A DNA stretch of 52,354 nt. Origin: an uncultured Aquimarina sp. GTDB taxonomy: Bacteria; Bacteroidota; Bacteroidia; Flavobacteriales; Flavobacteriaceae. Of the stretch, positions 17,256 to 24,248 are shown one piece after another; position 1 is the first letter of the stretch; each line of letters opens with the position of its first letter. The notes beneath the pieces were generated by a model. It worked only from the letters and a program-made list of their open reading frames with translations, did not search any database and had not been told where the DNA came from. Made by a program: the position numbers and the translations under genes. The DNA lies in NCBI GenBank assembly GCA_947492105.1, contig CANLMN010000029.1, positions 1 through 52,354 on the forward strand, in the 5' to 3' direction.

Positions 17256-18200
17256 ATGGGCTTCTTACCTATTCCAATTCTCGTGTTTTTCGTAATCATT
17301 ATGATTGCCGCGGGTATCTTTACCGTAAAACAGCAGACTGCTGCAATCGTGGAACGTTTTGGAAAATTTTTAAGCATCCGACAATCTGGATTGCATTTCA
17401 AAATTCCGTTCATTGATAAAATTTCTGGTCGTTTGAGTTTAAAAATTCAGCAATTAGATGTTGTCGTAGAAACCAAAACCAAAGATGATGTTTTTGTAAA
17501 GTTAAAAGTATCTGTACAATATAAAGTAATCAAAGAAAAAGTGTACGATGCTTTTTATAAATTAGATTATCCACATGACCAGATCACCTCTTATGTTTTT
17601 GATGTCGTACGAGCCGAGGTTCCCAAAATGAAATTAGATGATGTTTTTGAACGAAAAGATGACATTGCGATTGCTGTAAAAAGAGAACTCAACGAAGCGA
17701 TGACAACCTATGGCTATGATATTATTAAAACCTTGGTTACTGATATCGATCCTGATGAACAAGTAAAACAAGCTATGAACCGTATCAATGCATCAGAACG
17801 TGAAAAAATTGCTGCACAATACGAGGGTGATGCGCAACGTATTCTTATTGTAGAAAAAGCAAAAGCTGAAGCAGAAAGCAAACGCCTACAAGGTCAAGGG
17901 ATCGCTGATCAACGCCGTGAGATTGCTCGTGGATTAGAAGAATCAGTGGATGTACTAAATAACGTAGGAATCAATTCTCAAGAAGCCTCTGCACTGATTG
18001 TAGTAACACAACATTATGATACTTTGCAGTCTATTGGAGAGCATGTAAATAGTAATTTGATCCTACTCCCTAATTCTCCACAAGCTGGAAGTGATATGCT
18101 TAATAATATGGTGGCATCTTTTACGGCAAGTAATCAAATTGGCGAAGCAATGAAAGAAAAAAATAAAGAACTGAAGAATGATAAAAACTCTGATTCCTAA
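17256..18200 (+). CDS. SPFH/Band 7 (slipin/HIR-like) membrane protein
   Basis: 314 residues. One N-terminal membrane helix (residues about 6-24, IPILVFFVIIMIAAGIF) is followed directly by a Band 7 domain: TVKQQTAAIVERFGKFLSI, SGLHFKIPFID, QQLDVVVETKTKDDVFV, and YVFDVVRAEVPKMKLDDVFE. The C-terminal half is an Ala/Glu coiled coil (KAKAEAESKRLQGQGIADQR) that normally drives oligomerisation. SPFH proteins form membrane microdomain scaffolds and often modulate membrane proteases. No NfeD or protease gene adjoins it. It is flanked by strong terminators, so it is probably monocistronic. Confidence 0.93.
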   Translation: MGFLPIPILVFFVIIMIAAGIFTVKQQTAAIVERFGKFLSIRQSGLHFKIPFIDKISGRLSLKIQQLDVVVETKTKDDVFVKLKVSVQYKVIKEKVYDAFYKLDYPHDQITSYVFDVVRAEVPKMKLDDVFERKDDIAIAVKRELNEAMTTYGYDIIKTLVTDIDPDEQVKQAMNRINASEREKIAAQYEGDAQRILIVEKAKAEAESKRLQGQGIADQRREIARGLEESVDVLNNVGINSQEASALIVVTQHYDTLQSIGEHVNSNLILLPNSPQAGSDMLNNMVASFTASNQIGEAMKEKNKELKNDKNSDS

Positions 18201-18278
18201 ATTTTGATTGCTACCAAATTCAACATTCAACTGATAGTCCTATCAGTTTAAAGCTATAATTTATCCAAAAATGCGTAT

Positions 18279-18315
18279 AAAAAATCCCACAAATTATTGT
18301 GGGATTTTTTTTTTT
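18279..18315 (+). terminator. Terminator of the SPFH gene, possibly bidirectional
   Basis: Stem AATCCCACAA / TTGTGGGATT with a 4-nt loop, followed by a run of T and preceded by a run of A. It lies between convergent genes (SPFH plus, glnS minus) and could serve both. The rest of the 18201-18504 gap holds nothing else recognised. Confidence 0.85.
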
Positions 18316-18504
18316 GATTCTGTAATTGTTCTTCGACAAAAAATTAAAATAAGCCTCTTTATGATACTTTTTTGTAATCAATCAACCATACCCCTTGTTT
18401 CTTTTTTTTAGTAGCATACGAATGTTAAAAATAGCTTTTTTTTAATCATCCAAATTTATCAATACTAACAGAATAATCATTAATCCTTATACTATTATAA
18501 TTAC

Positions 18505-20571
18505 TTAAAAAATACTTGCCAACTCAGGATTTTGTTTCAACAATGCCTCAGATTCGGATCGCATCACCTCATTTGCATCTTCTAGACCTTTTTTGATAAA
18601 ATCTTTTGCAAGATCATCTACTTCTATTTTTCCAGAAGCTATGAGTGTACTCAAAGAAATCATTACGGCAGCTCTTGTCCCTATTTTTTTGGTAGCAGTA
18701 CCAAACAATGCAATTACTTCTTCGGGAGCTACCTCTTTACTTAACGCTATAATTTTTGCTTTCAGCACTTGTTGCTTTGCATCTGGTACATTGGCATATT
18801 TCTTCCCTGCTTTTTGAATTTCTGAAATTATCGAAGCACTTTTTTGGGCAGTATTAGAGTGTTTCTGTACCTGTTTTTCTGATTGCTCTGGTTTTGGTTT
18901 TACTTTTGCCCAAGTATCTCGTAAACCTACAGTTTTATTAAAAACTAACTTATCAGTAGTACTATCTGTGTCCAAGCAAAAATATCCCAAACGCTGAAAT
19001 TGAAAACTATCCAAAGGCTTTGCATTTTGTAGGCTAGGTTCTACATATCCTGTCAATATTTTTAGGGAATTTGGATTGACAAACTCCATAAAATCTTTGT
19101 CTTTGTGTCCATCCGGTGCTGCATCATTAAACAAACGATCATAAACACGAACTTCTACAGCTAGTGCATGCTGAATAGAAACCCAATGTAATGTTCCTTT
19201 TACATTACGTTTAGAAGCCTCTGTACCACTCCCCGATCTACTATCTGGATCGTATGTACAATGAATTTCTGTTATTGTACCAGAAGCATCTTTTATGACA
19301 TTTTCTCCTTTGATAATATACGCATTTTTGAGACGTACTTCTTTACCTAATGTTAATCTAAAATATTTGTTACTAGCATTTTCTTTAAAATCATCACGTT
19401 CGATATACACAACTCCAGAAAATGGTACTTCTCTACTACCAGCGTTTGGATCCTCTGGATTATTCTCTGCTTCTAACCATTCTATTTGTCCTTCTGGATA
19501 GTTGGTTATTACTAATTTTATTGGGTCCAAAACACCCATTACACGTGGTGCAATTTTATTGAGATCCTCTCGAATACAGAATTCTAATAATGATACATCA
19601 ATGACGTTTTCGCGCTTAGCAACACCTACAGTCTCTACAAACTTACGGAGTGCATTTGGTGTGTATCCTCTACGTCGTAATCCTGATATAGTTGGCATTC
19701 GTGGATCATCCCAACCAGCAACAATAGTGTCATTTACCAATTGCAATAATTTGCGCTTACTCATAATCGTATAGCTCAAATTAAGTCGAGCAAACTCACG
19801 TTGCTTTGGCATCAATTTATCACTATCATAAATTTGCTCCAAAAACCATTCATAAAGCTCTCTATGAGGTTTGAATTCTAATGAACATAAAGAGTGAGAA
19901 ATCTGTTCTATATAATCACTCTCACCATGTGTCCAATCGTACATCGGATAGATACACCAATCATTACCTGTACGATGATGTTCTTTTTTTAGAATCCTAT
20001 ACATCAACGGATCACGCATCAACATATTTGACGAAGTCATATCTATTTTTGCGCGTAAGACATGGGTTCCTTCTTCATACTTTCCGGCCTTCATTGCTTC
20101 AAAAATCTCCAAATTCTCAGCTACAGAACGATCACGATAGGGACTATTAACACCTACACTAGTCGGTGTACCTTTCTGCGTTGCCATTACCTCCGATGAT
20201 TGTGAATCTACATACGCTTTTCCTTCTTTTATGAATAAAATTGCCCAATCATACAATTGCTGAAAATAGTCCGAAGAATAACACTCTTTATCCCATTGAT
20301 ATCCCAACCAAGCTACGTCCTCTTTGATCGCATCTACATATTCTTGCTCTTCTTTGGCAGGATTAGTATCATCAAAACGAAGATTAACTGGGGCATTATA
20401 CTGTTCTCCCAATCCAAAACTTATTGCAATAGCTTTTGTATGTCCTATATGCAAATATCCATTGGGTTCTGGTGGAAAACGAAAACGTAAATCCTCTCTG
20501 GATATATCATTTCTTAAATCTTCTTCTATAATATGTTCTATAAAATTGAGTGGCTTTTTTTCTTCTGACAT
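18505..20571 (-). CDS. glnS: Glutaminyl-tRNA synthetase with C-terminal extension
   Basis: 688 residues from the ATG at 20571 (MSEEKKPLNFIEHI). An in-frame ATG 32 codons upstream exists but encodes a non-family sequence, and the promoter box lies between the two. HIGH motif: PEPNGYLHIGHTKAI. KMSKS equivalent: TIMSKRKLLQLV. Gln-specific segments include RFDDTNPAKEEQEYV and VAKRENVIDVSLLEFCIREDLN. The catalytic and anticodon-binding parts end near residue 560 (GLRDTWAK). A further roughly 125 residues of helical sequence (SIISEIQKAGKKYANVPDAK through ELASIF) exceed the about 550 residues of the E. coli enzyme. The tail could be YqeY-like or HEAT-like; I cannot assign it. Confidence 0.97.
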   Translation of the reverse strand: MSEEKKPLNFIEHIIEEDLRNDISREDLRFRFPPEPNGYLHIGHTKAIAISFGLGEQYNAPVNLRFDDTNPAKEEQEYVDAIKEDVAWLGYQWDKECYSSDYFQQLYDWAILFIKEGKAYVDSQSSEVMATQKGTPTSVGVNSPYRDRSVAENLEIFEAMKAGKYEEGTHVLRAKIDMTSSNMLMRDPLMYRILKKEHHRTGNDWCIYPMYDWTHGESDYIEQISHSLCSLEFKPHRELYEWFLEQIYDSDKLMPKQREFARLNLSYTIMSKRKLLQLVNDTIVAGWDDPRMPTISGLRRRGYTPNALRKFVETVGVAKRENVIDVSLLEFCIREDLNKIAPRVMGVLDPIKLVITNYPEGQIEWLEAENNPEDPNAGSREVPFSGVVYIERDDFKENASNKYFRLTLGKEVRLKNAYIIKGENVIKDASGTITEIHCTYDPDSRSGSGTEASKRNVKGTLHWVSIQHALAVEVRVYDRLFNDAAPDGHKDKDFMEFVNPNSLKILTGYVEPSLQNAKPLDSFQFQRLGYFCLDTDSTTDKLVFNKTVGLRDTWAKVKPKPEQSEKQVQKHSNTAQKSASIISEIQKAGKKYANVPDAKQQVLKAKIIALSKEVAPEEVIALFGTATKKIGTRAAVMISLSTLIASGKIEVDDLAKDFIKKGLEDANEVMRSESEALLKQNPELASIF

Positions 20572-20591
20572 GTCGTTATTCGTATAGCTCA

Positions 20592-20599
20592 CAAAATTA
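20592..20599 (-). promoter_or_regulatory. Candidate -7 box of glnS (TAATTTTG)
   Basis: Minus-strand TAATTTTG fits TAnnTTTG and sits 21 nt upstream of the chosen glnS ATG, which supports the shorter start. Confidence 0.5.
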
Positions 20600-20709
20600 C
20601 TAAAATTTGATTGTTCTACTAATTCATAAGAGAATAATAGCAACAGTAATCTGTAAGGAATAATCATTTAATCCGATTACCTATAAGTATTAATTATAAA
20701 AAAAAAGAT

Positions 20710-20955
20710 ATGATTGCTAAAAACTATAAAAGTTCTGCCAGAAACAGTCGAATCGGTCGTGTATACGTTTCGATAAAAACACAATTATCTCAAAATTCTT
20801 GTCCAAATTGTTGGGGAACTCAAGAATATGACGCTGTACAATTAAAAGCAAAAGAAATAAAAGCCCCAAAAAAGTACTCTAACACTGTTCCCTTGATACA
20901 ACAACTCGTCAAAAATTTTGTTCAAACTTCTAAATCGCCCTGTACTGTTTGCTAA
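20710..20955 (+). CDS. Small hypothetical protein with two CxxC motifs
   Basis: 81 residues. The N-terminus is basic (MIAKNYKSSARNSRIGRVY). It has CPNCWGTQEYD near residue 31 and a terminal CTVC, giving four Cys that could bind one zinc. The middle is Lys-rich with a helical stretch (VPLIQQLVKNFVQT). It lies 58 nt before folB on the same strand and is divergent from glnS. The CPNCWG-type motif recalls short flavobacterial proteins of unknown function. No function is proposed. Confidence 0.6.
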   Translation: MIAKNYKSSARNSRIGRVYVSIKTQLSQNSCPNCWGTQEYDAVQLKAKEIKAPKKYSNTVPLIQQLVKNFVQTSKSPCTVC

Positions 20956-20987
20956 AAAAAGAATTCTATTATAACAATTAGATGCCG

Positions 20988-20995
20988 TACTTTTG
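20988..20995 (+). promoter_or_regulatory. Candidate -7 box of folB (TACTTTTG)
   Basis: TACTTTTG fits TAnnTTTG, 18 nt before the ATG at 21014. It favours that start over the in-frame TTG at 20993, which lies inside the box. Confidence 0.5.
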
Positions 20996-21013
20996 TCAAA
21001 AATAGTATTAAGC

Positions 21014-21373
21014 ATGGGTTTAGTTAAAGTTAAAAATATCAAGGTATACGCCTATCACGGTTGTTTGCTTGAAGAAAAAAAAATTGGTTCTGAGTATCGA
21101 GTAGATCTTAAAGTAAAAGCAAATCTTACCAAATCCGCTATTACAGATCACTTATCAGATACAGTAGATTATGTACATCTCAATCATATTGTAAAAGAAG
21201 AAATGGCCATTAGATCCAAATTATTAGAACATGCAGCTGAGCGTATTCTTGTTAGAATATTAAAAGAGTTACCTATGGTACAAAAAGTTAAAGTTGCCGT
21301 TTCTAAAATTAATCCTCCTATTGGTGGTAATGTAGAAATGGTTACTATACAAAGAAATAAAAAAAGACTATAG
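21014..21373 (+). CDS. folB: Dihydroneopterin aldolase
   Basis: 119 residues from the ATG at 21014 (MGLVKVKNIKVYAYHGCL). FolB hallmarks are the N-terminal YAYHGCLLEEKKIGSEYRVD region with the substrate-binding Glu, SDTVDYVHLNHIV in the middle, LLEHAAERI, and the C-terminal VKVAVSKINPPIGG. The enzyme cleaves 7,8-dihydroneopterin to 6-hydroxymethyl-dihydropterin in folate synthesis. No other folate gene adjoins. The stop codon lies inside the stem of the following terminator. Confidence 0.95.
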   Translation: MGLVKVKNIKVYAYHGCLLEEKKIGSEYRVDLKVKANLTKSAITDHLSDTVDYVHLNHIVKEEMAIRSKLLEHAAERILVRILKELPMVQKVKVAVSKINPPIGGNVEMVTIQRNKKRL

Positions 21374-21415
21374 CACCCAATTATCTATTGGGTGCTATAG
21401 TCATTATGTTACTTT
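21366..21415. terminator. Long terminator hairpin between folB and the M57 gene
   Basis: A perfect 16-bp stem GACTATAGCACCCAAT / ATTGGGTGCTATAGTC (21366-21381, 21387-21402) with a 5-nt loop, then a T-rich tract on the plus strand. It lies between convergent genes and includes the folB stop codon. Confidence 0.8.
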
Positions 21416-21435
21416 TTTTCTTTCCTCCTACCTAA

Positions 21436-22191
21436 TTAATTACAACTATTGTATAATGTATTAACTGCCAATATATCATTAGAAGATAATGATCGTAGAT
21501 TTCCAGTACCATCGCCGCTATTCATTAGAGAATTTCCATCATTTCTTGGTGTTCCTGCTATAAGTTCCCTATTTGTATCATTGGTATGAGCCAATCCGAT
21601 AGTATGTCCAATTTCATGCATCATAATATCTTTCCACTTTCGTGTACTTATAACATTTCCTCCGATTCTACTATTGGGTCTTATAACTATCATATTTCCA
21701 GGTCTTCCATTTAATGGGGCTTTAGCCCTACCTATAAAATTTCCATTCTCTGTACCGTCTGAATTTTGTACCCGTATATCAGCATTATTATTATTAATTA
21801 ATCTAAAACTTATTAATCCATCCAATGCAGTGTTCCATTCGGTAACTGCATTTGTCAAGGCAGTATCAAATATACCTTCCAAATCACTCTTTATAGTGAT
21901 AACTTGTAGATTATTACAAGAAATAATCATTCTCGTTCTCCGCTGCTTATGAGCCATGCTTGCAATTTCTAAATATTCTTTTGATATCATAATATCACCC
22001 TCTACTAGATACTGATCATTATCCTTTATTACTTCTGTATCCGTGGTGTTAAATCCTATTTTATTCAGGATATTGATTACCGCTTGCTCCACCTTGTCAT
22101 GACTATCATCAGCCAATTCATCCACGGTGGTTTCTTTACTACATTGAATAAATAATAATAAAAACGAAAACATTAATACATAATTCTTCAT
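21436..22191 (-). CDS. M57-family (HEIGH) zinc metallopeptidase lipoprotein
   Basis: 251 residues from the ATG at 22191 (MKNYVLMFSFLLLFIQC); an ATG 14 codons upstream would spoil the signal peptide. The lipobox Cys is residue 17. The catalytic signature is HEIGHTIGLAH near residue 190, the extended HExxHxxGxxH zinc site of metzincins, in the arrangement of the M57 'dual-action HEIGH' group. A preceding NMIVIRPNSRIGGN and a later SLMNSGDGTG (Met-turn region) fit. It is probably an outer-membrane-anchored or exported protease; substrate unknown. It stands alone between folB and tRNA-Cys. Confidence 0.88.
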   Translation of the reverse strand: MKNYVLMFSFLLLFIQCSKETTVDELADDSHDKVEQAVINILNKIGFNTTDTEVIKDNDQYLVEGDIMISKEYLEIASMAHKQRRTRMIISCNNLQVITIKSDLEGIFDTALTNAVTEWNTALDGLISFRLINNNNADIRVQNSDGTENGNFIGRAKAPLNGRPGNMIVIRPNSRIGGNVISTRKWKDIMMHEIGHTIGLAHTNDTNRELIAGTPRNDGNSLMNSGDGTGNLRSLSSNDILAVNTLYNSCN

Positions 22192-22393
22192 AATATTGTG
22201 TGGTATAGTTAAAATTATATATAAACATACCATAATATTTAAAAATAAATCAATAATTTAACTATACATTAACTTAAACATTTAAGTTAATGTAATATAG
22301 TAGTATCGAATAATAGTATGTAAAAGCATCTAAATAATTTTATACAATAGCACCCAAATTTTAAATAAAAGAAGAATATTTTCTAGAATTCTG

Positions 22394-22423
22394 TTCAAAA
22401 AACGCAAAAAATTAGTACATTTG
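22394..22423 (+). promoter_or_regulatory. Promoter of tRNA-Cys
   Basis: TACATTTG (22416-22423), a perfect TAnnTTTG box, lies 15 nt before the tRNA. TTC (22394-22396) is a near-match to the TTG -33 element at a 19-nt spacing. Confidence 0.65.
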
Positions 22424-22438
22424 CGACCTTGTTATCAA

Positions 22439-22512
22439 GGTGTCGTGGCCGAGTGGCTAGGCAGTGGTCTGCAACACCATCTACAGCGGTTCGAATCCGC
22501 TCGACACCTCCA
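22439..22512 (+). tRNA. tRNA-Cys (GCA)
   Basis: A 74-nt cloverleaf. Acceptor stem GGTGTCG / CGACACC, discriminator T and an encoded CCA (22510-22512). The anticodon loop CTGCAAC holds GCA (22471-22473), flanked by paired GTGGT/ACCAT. The T-arm contains GGTTCGAATCC. Followed by its own terminator. Confidence 0.98.
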
Positions 22513-22555
22513 AAAAACTCCAAAAGATATATTCTAATGGAGTTTTTTTATTTTG
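22512..22555 (+). terminator. Terminator of tRNA-Cys
   Basis: Stem ACTCCA / TGGAGT (22517-22522, 22538-22543), extendable by A-T pairs into flanking A and T runs, then TTTTTTATTTT. Confidence 0.7.
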
Positions 22556-22605
22556 ACCCTTTGTGAACTCTATAGCCGTACTCGAGGCCATTAAAATACA
22601 CAAAT

Positions 22606-22768
22606 AATACCATTTGTTGTTTGAATTTACCGGAAAGAAAAATTAATATTTTTTGTTTCAGCTTCGGCAGAAACATCATGCATAGCTGTAGTTATGGTTA
22701 TTTTTATGCTAAAGCTGAGACGAAAAAAGAAAATTTTATCCCAATAAATTTATAGGATAAATAGTATT
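22606..22768 (-). repeat. Dispersed repeat A, copy 1 (inverted orientation)
   Basis: A 163-bp copy of a palindromic element with terminal inverted repeats beginning AATACCATTTGTTGTTTG on the left and matching AATACTATTT on the reverse strand at the right. Relative to copies at 41026 and 45995 it lies in the opposite orientation and is more diverged. It fills the gap between the tRNA terminator and the end of the LysE gene. Confidence 0.8.
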
Positions 22769-22817
22769 ATAACGCATTATAAAAAGAGAGTCTAAACCAC
22801 ATCTGTTGCATACTTGT

Positions 22818-23513
22818 TTATCGAAAAGTACCTTCTGGTTTAATAGTCTCGATCTTGTCTTGTATTATTTCAATTTCTTTTGGGAAAACCCCTTGAATAA
22901 TCAAAAACCCTCCAAAAGCTATTATAACAAGACTAATCACCCGTTTCATTAAATAGATGCGTTGTGGCGTTAGTTTCTTTTTGAGTTTTTTGGCTAATAA
23001 AATTTTGAAAATATCTATAATCAAATATGTACCCAAAACAATGGAAAAGAATGCAATAATTCTAGGGCGTTGCATCTCTAATTGTGGTCCCACTGTAATA
23101 ATAACGGTTAACCAAAAACCTAGAACGCCTATATTAATGAAATTGAGAAAAAAACCTTTAACAAAAAGCTTTAAGTAATTATGTTTATTAATTGATTCTA
23201 CAGAGATATTATCTGTAGTTTTATTGTAGGTTCTTTTTTCTTTTATGAAAGAAATAATACCAAAAGTAAATAATAATCCTCCTCCAAAAATAAAAAGTGC
23301 AGGATCGTCTTTAATTTTTTCTAAAAGTTGGCTGGTACTAAAGTACGCTATAAAAATAAATGCCAAATCTGCAAAAACAACTCCAGCGTCTAAGGCCAAA
23401 GCTGCTCTAAAACCTTTTGTAGCAGCTGTTTCTATAAGAACAAAAAATACAGGTCCTAGCAAAAATGCCAATAGTATTCCGAGCGGTATCGCTGCCTGTA
23501 AATCCTGAATCAT
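22818..23513 (-). CDS. LysE/RhtB-family transporter
   Basis: 231 residues from the ATG at 23513 (an in-frame TTG is two codons upstream). LysE-family features: N-terminal QDLQAAIPLGILLAFLLGPV with the GxxLAFxxGP motif, then five to six hydrophobic helices. The loop around residues 95-115 is charged (KEKRTYNKTTDN), and NFINIGVLGFWLTV resembles the family's second-half NP/N-x-F motif. The family exports amino acids or similar small metabolites across the inner membrane; substrate unknown. It is followed on the same strand by repeat A copy 1. The upstream head-GIN gene may share its transcript (39-nt gap). Confidence 0.88.
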   Translation of the reverse strand: MIQDLQAAIPLGILLAFLLGPVFFVLIETAATKGFRAALALDAGVVFADLAFIFIAYFSTSQLLEKIKDDPALFIFGGGLLFTFGIISFIKEKRTYNKTTDNISVESINKHNYLKLFVKGFFLNFINIGVLGFWLTVIITVGPQLEMQRPRIIAFFSIVLGTYLIIDIFKILLAKKLKKKLTPQRIYLMKRVISLVIIAFGGFLIIQGVFPKEIEIIQDKIETIKPEGTFR

Positions 23514-23552
23514 AATCAATCAAAGCTATTTGTATGACAAAATTAGGAAATA

Positions 23553-24230
23553 CTATTCATTAACCTCTATTATTTTTCCACCGAATCGCTTTTTACTATC
23601 AATTTCTTTTGGTTTTCCAAAAATAGAAATTGTTCCTCCTGCATTGGTGGTTGCCTTGACCAATCTTGTAGCTTTAACCTCTGCAGTACCACCGGCAACA
23701 ACATCTACTTCTGTAGTATCAGCTTCTAGATATTTGGCCAAGTAACTTCCTCCTGTTGTTATAGTAATATCCTGTTTATCTACCTTTCCATCAACATTTA
23801 TAATACCTCCGGTGATAGATTTTACCTTTAATCTTTGTATATCCAAAGTGCCTCGGATTGTTGCTCCCTCCTGCACTTTTAGCGTTAGTGACTCTGCTGT
23901 AATACCACTTTTGAATTGAACAGAGGATCCTTCATTCACGTCTATAGTTTTTACACTTTTACACCAAATTATGACTTTAGTGTTGTTACTATCCCATATA
24001 TTATTGATAGCCATAGATATTTTTAACAATCCATCTACATTTTTTACCGTAATATTTTCTCTTTTGGATCCAGAAATACTAATTTTATTCTCCTCTCCTT
24101 TTTTGAGTATAACATTAATTTTGTTAAAAACCTTTAATTCATAAAAGTCTCCTATTTCTCTATTAATTACATTTTGACCTTGTGCAGTAATAGCTACTAA
24201 AAAAGCTAAAATTACTATGATTCTTTTCAT
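23553..24230 (-). CDS. Head-GIN domain (DUF2807) secreted protein
   Basis: 225 residues. A signal peptide spans residues 1-19 (AITAQGQ). The rest is repetitive beta sequence of the head-GIN/DUF2807 type: FYELKVFNKINVILKKGEEN, LKISMAINNIWDSNN, VNEGSSVQFKSGITAESLTL, GGSYLAKYLEADTTEVDVVA, GGTAEVKATRLVKATTNAGG. Such domains form parallel beta solenoids in the periplasm or on the outer membrane of Bacteroidota; no biochemical role is established. It follows rnr by 18 nt and is likely co-transcribed with it. Confidence 0.88.
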   Translation of the reverse strand: MKRIIVILAFLVAITAQGQNVINREIGDFYELKVFNKINVILKKGEENKISISGSKRENITVKNVDGLLKISMAINNIWDSNNTKVIIWCKSVKTIDVNEGSSVQFKSGITAESLTLKVQEGATIRGTLDIQRLKVKSITGGIINVDGKVDKQDITITTGGSYLAKYLEADTTEVDVVAGGTAEVKATRLVKATTNAGGTISIFGKPKEIDSKKRFGGKIIEVNE

Positions 24231-24248
24231 CTATTGGATTTTTACTTT

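Noticed and set aside
17567-17575. TTATCCACA perfect DnaA box
   Set aside because: It is a single copy inside the SPFH coding sequence (codons for LDYPHD), about the number expected by chance.
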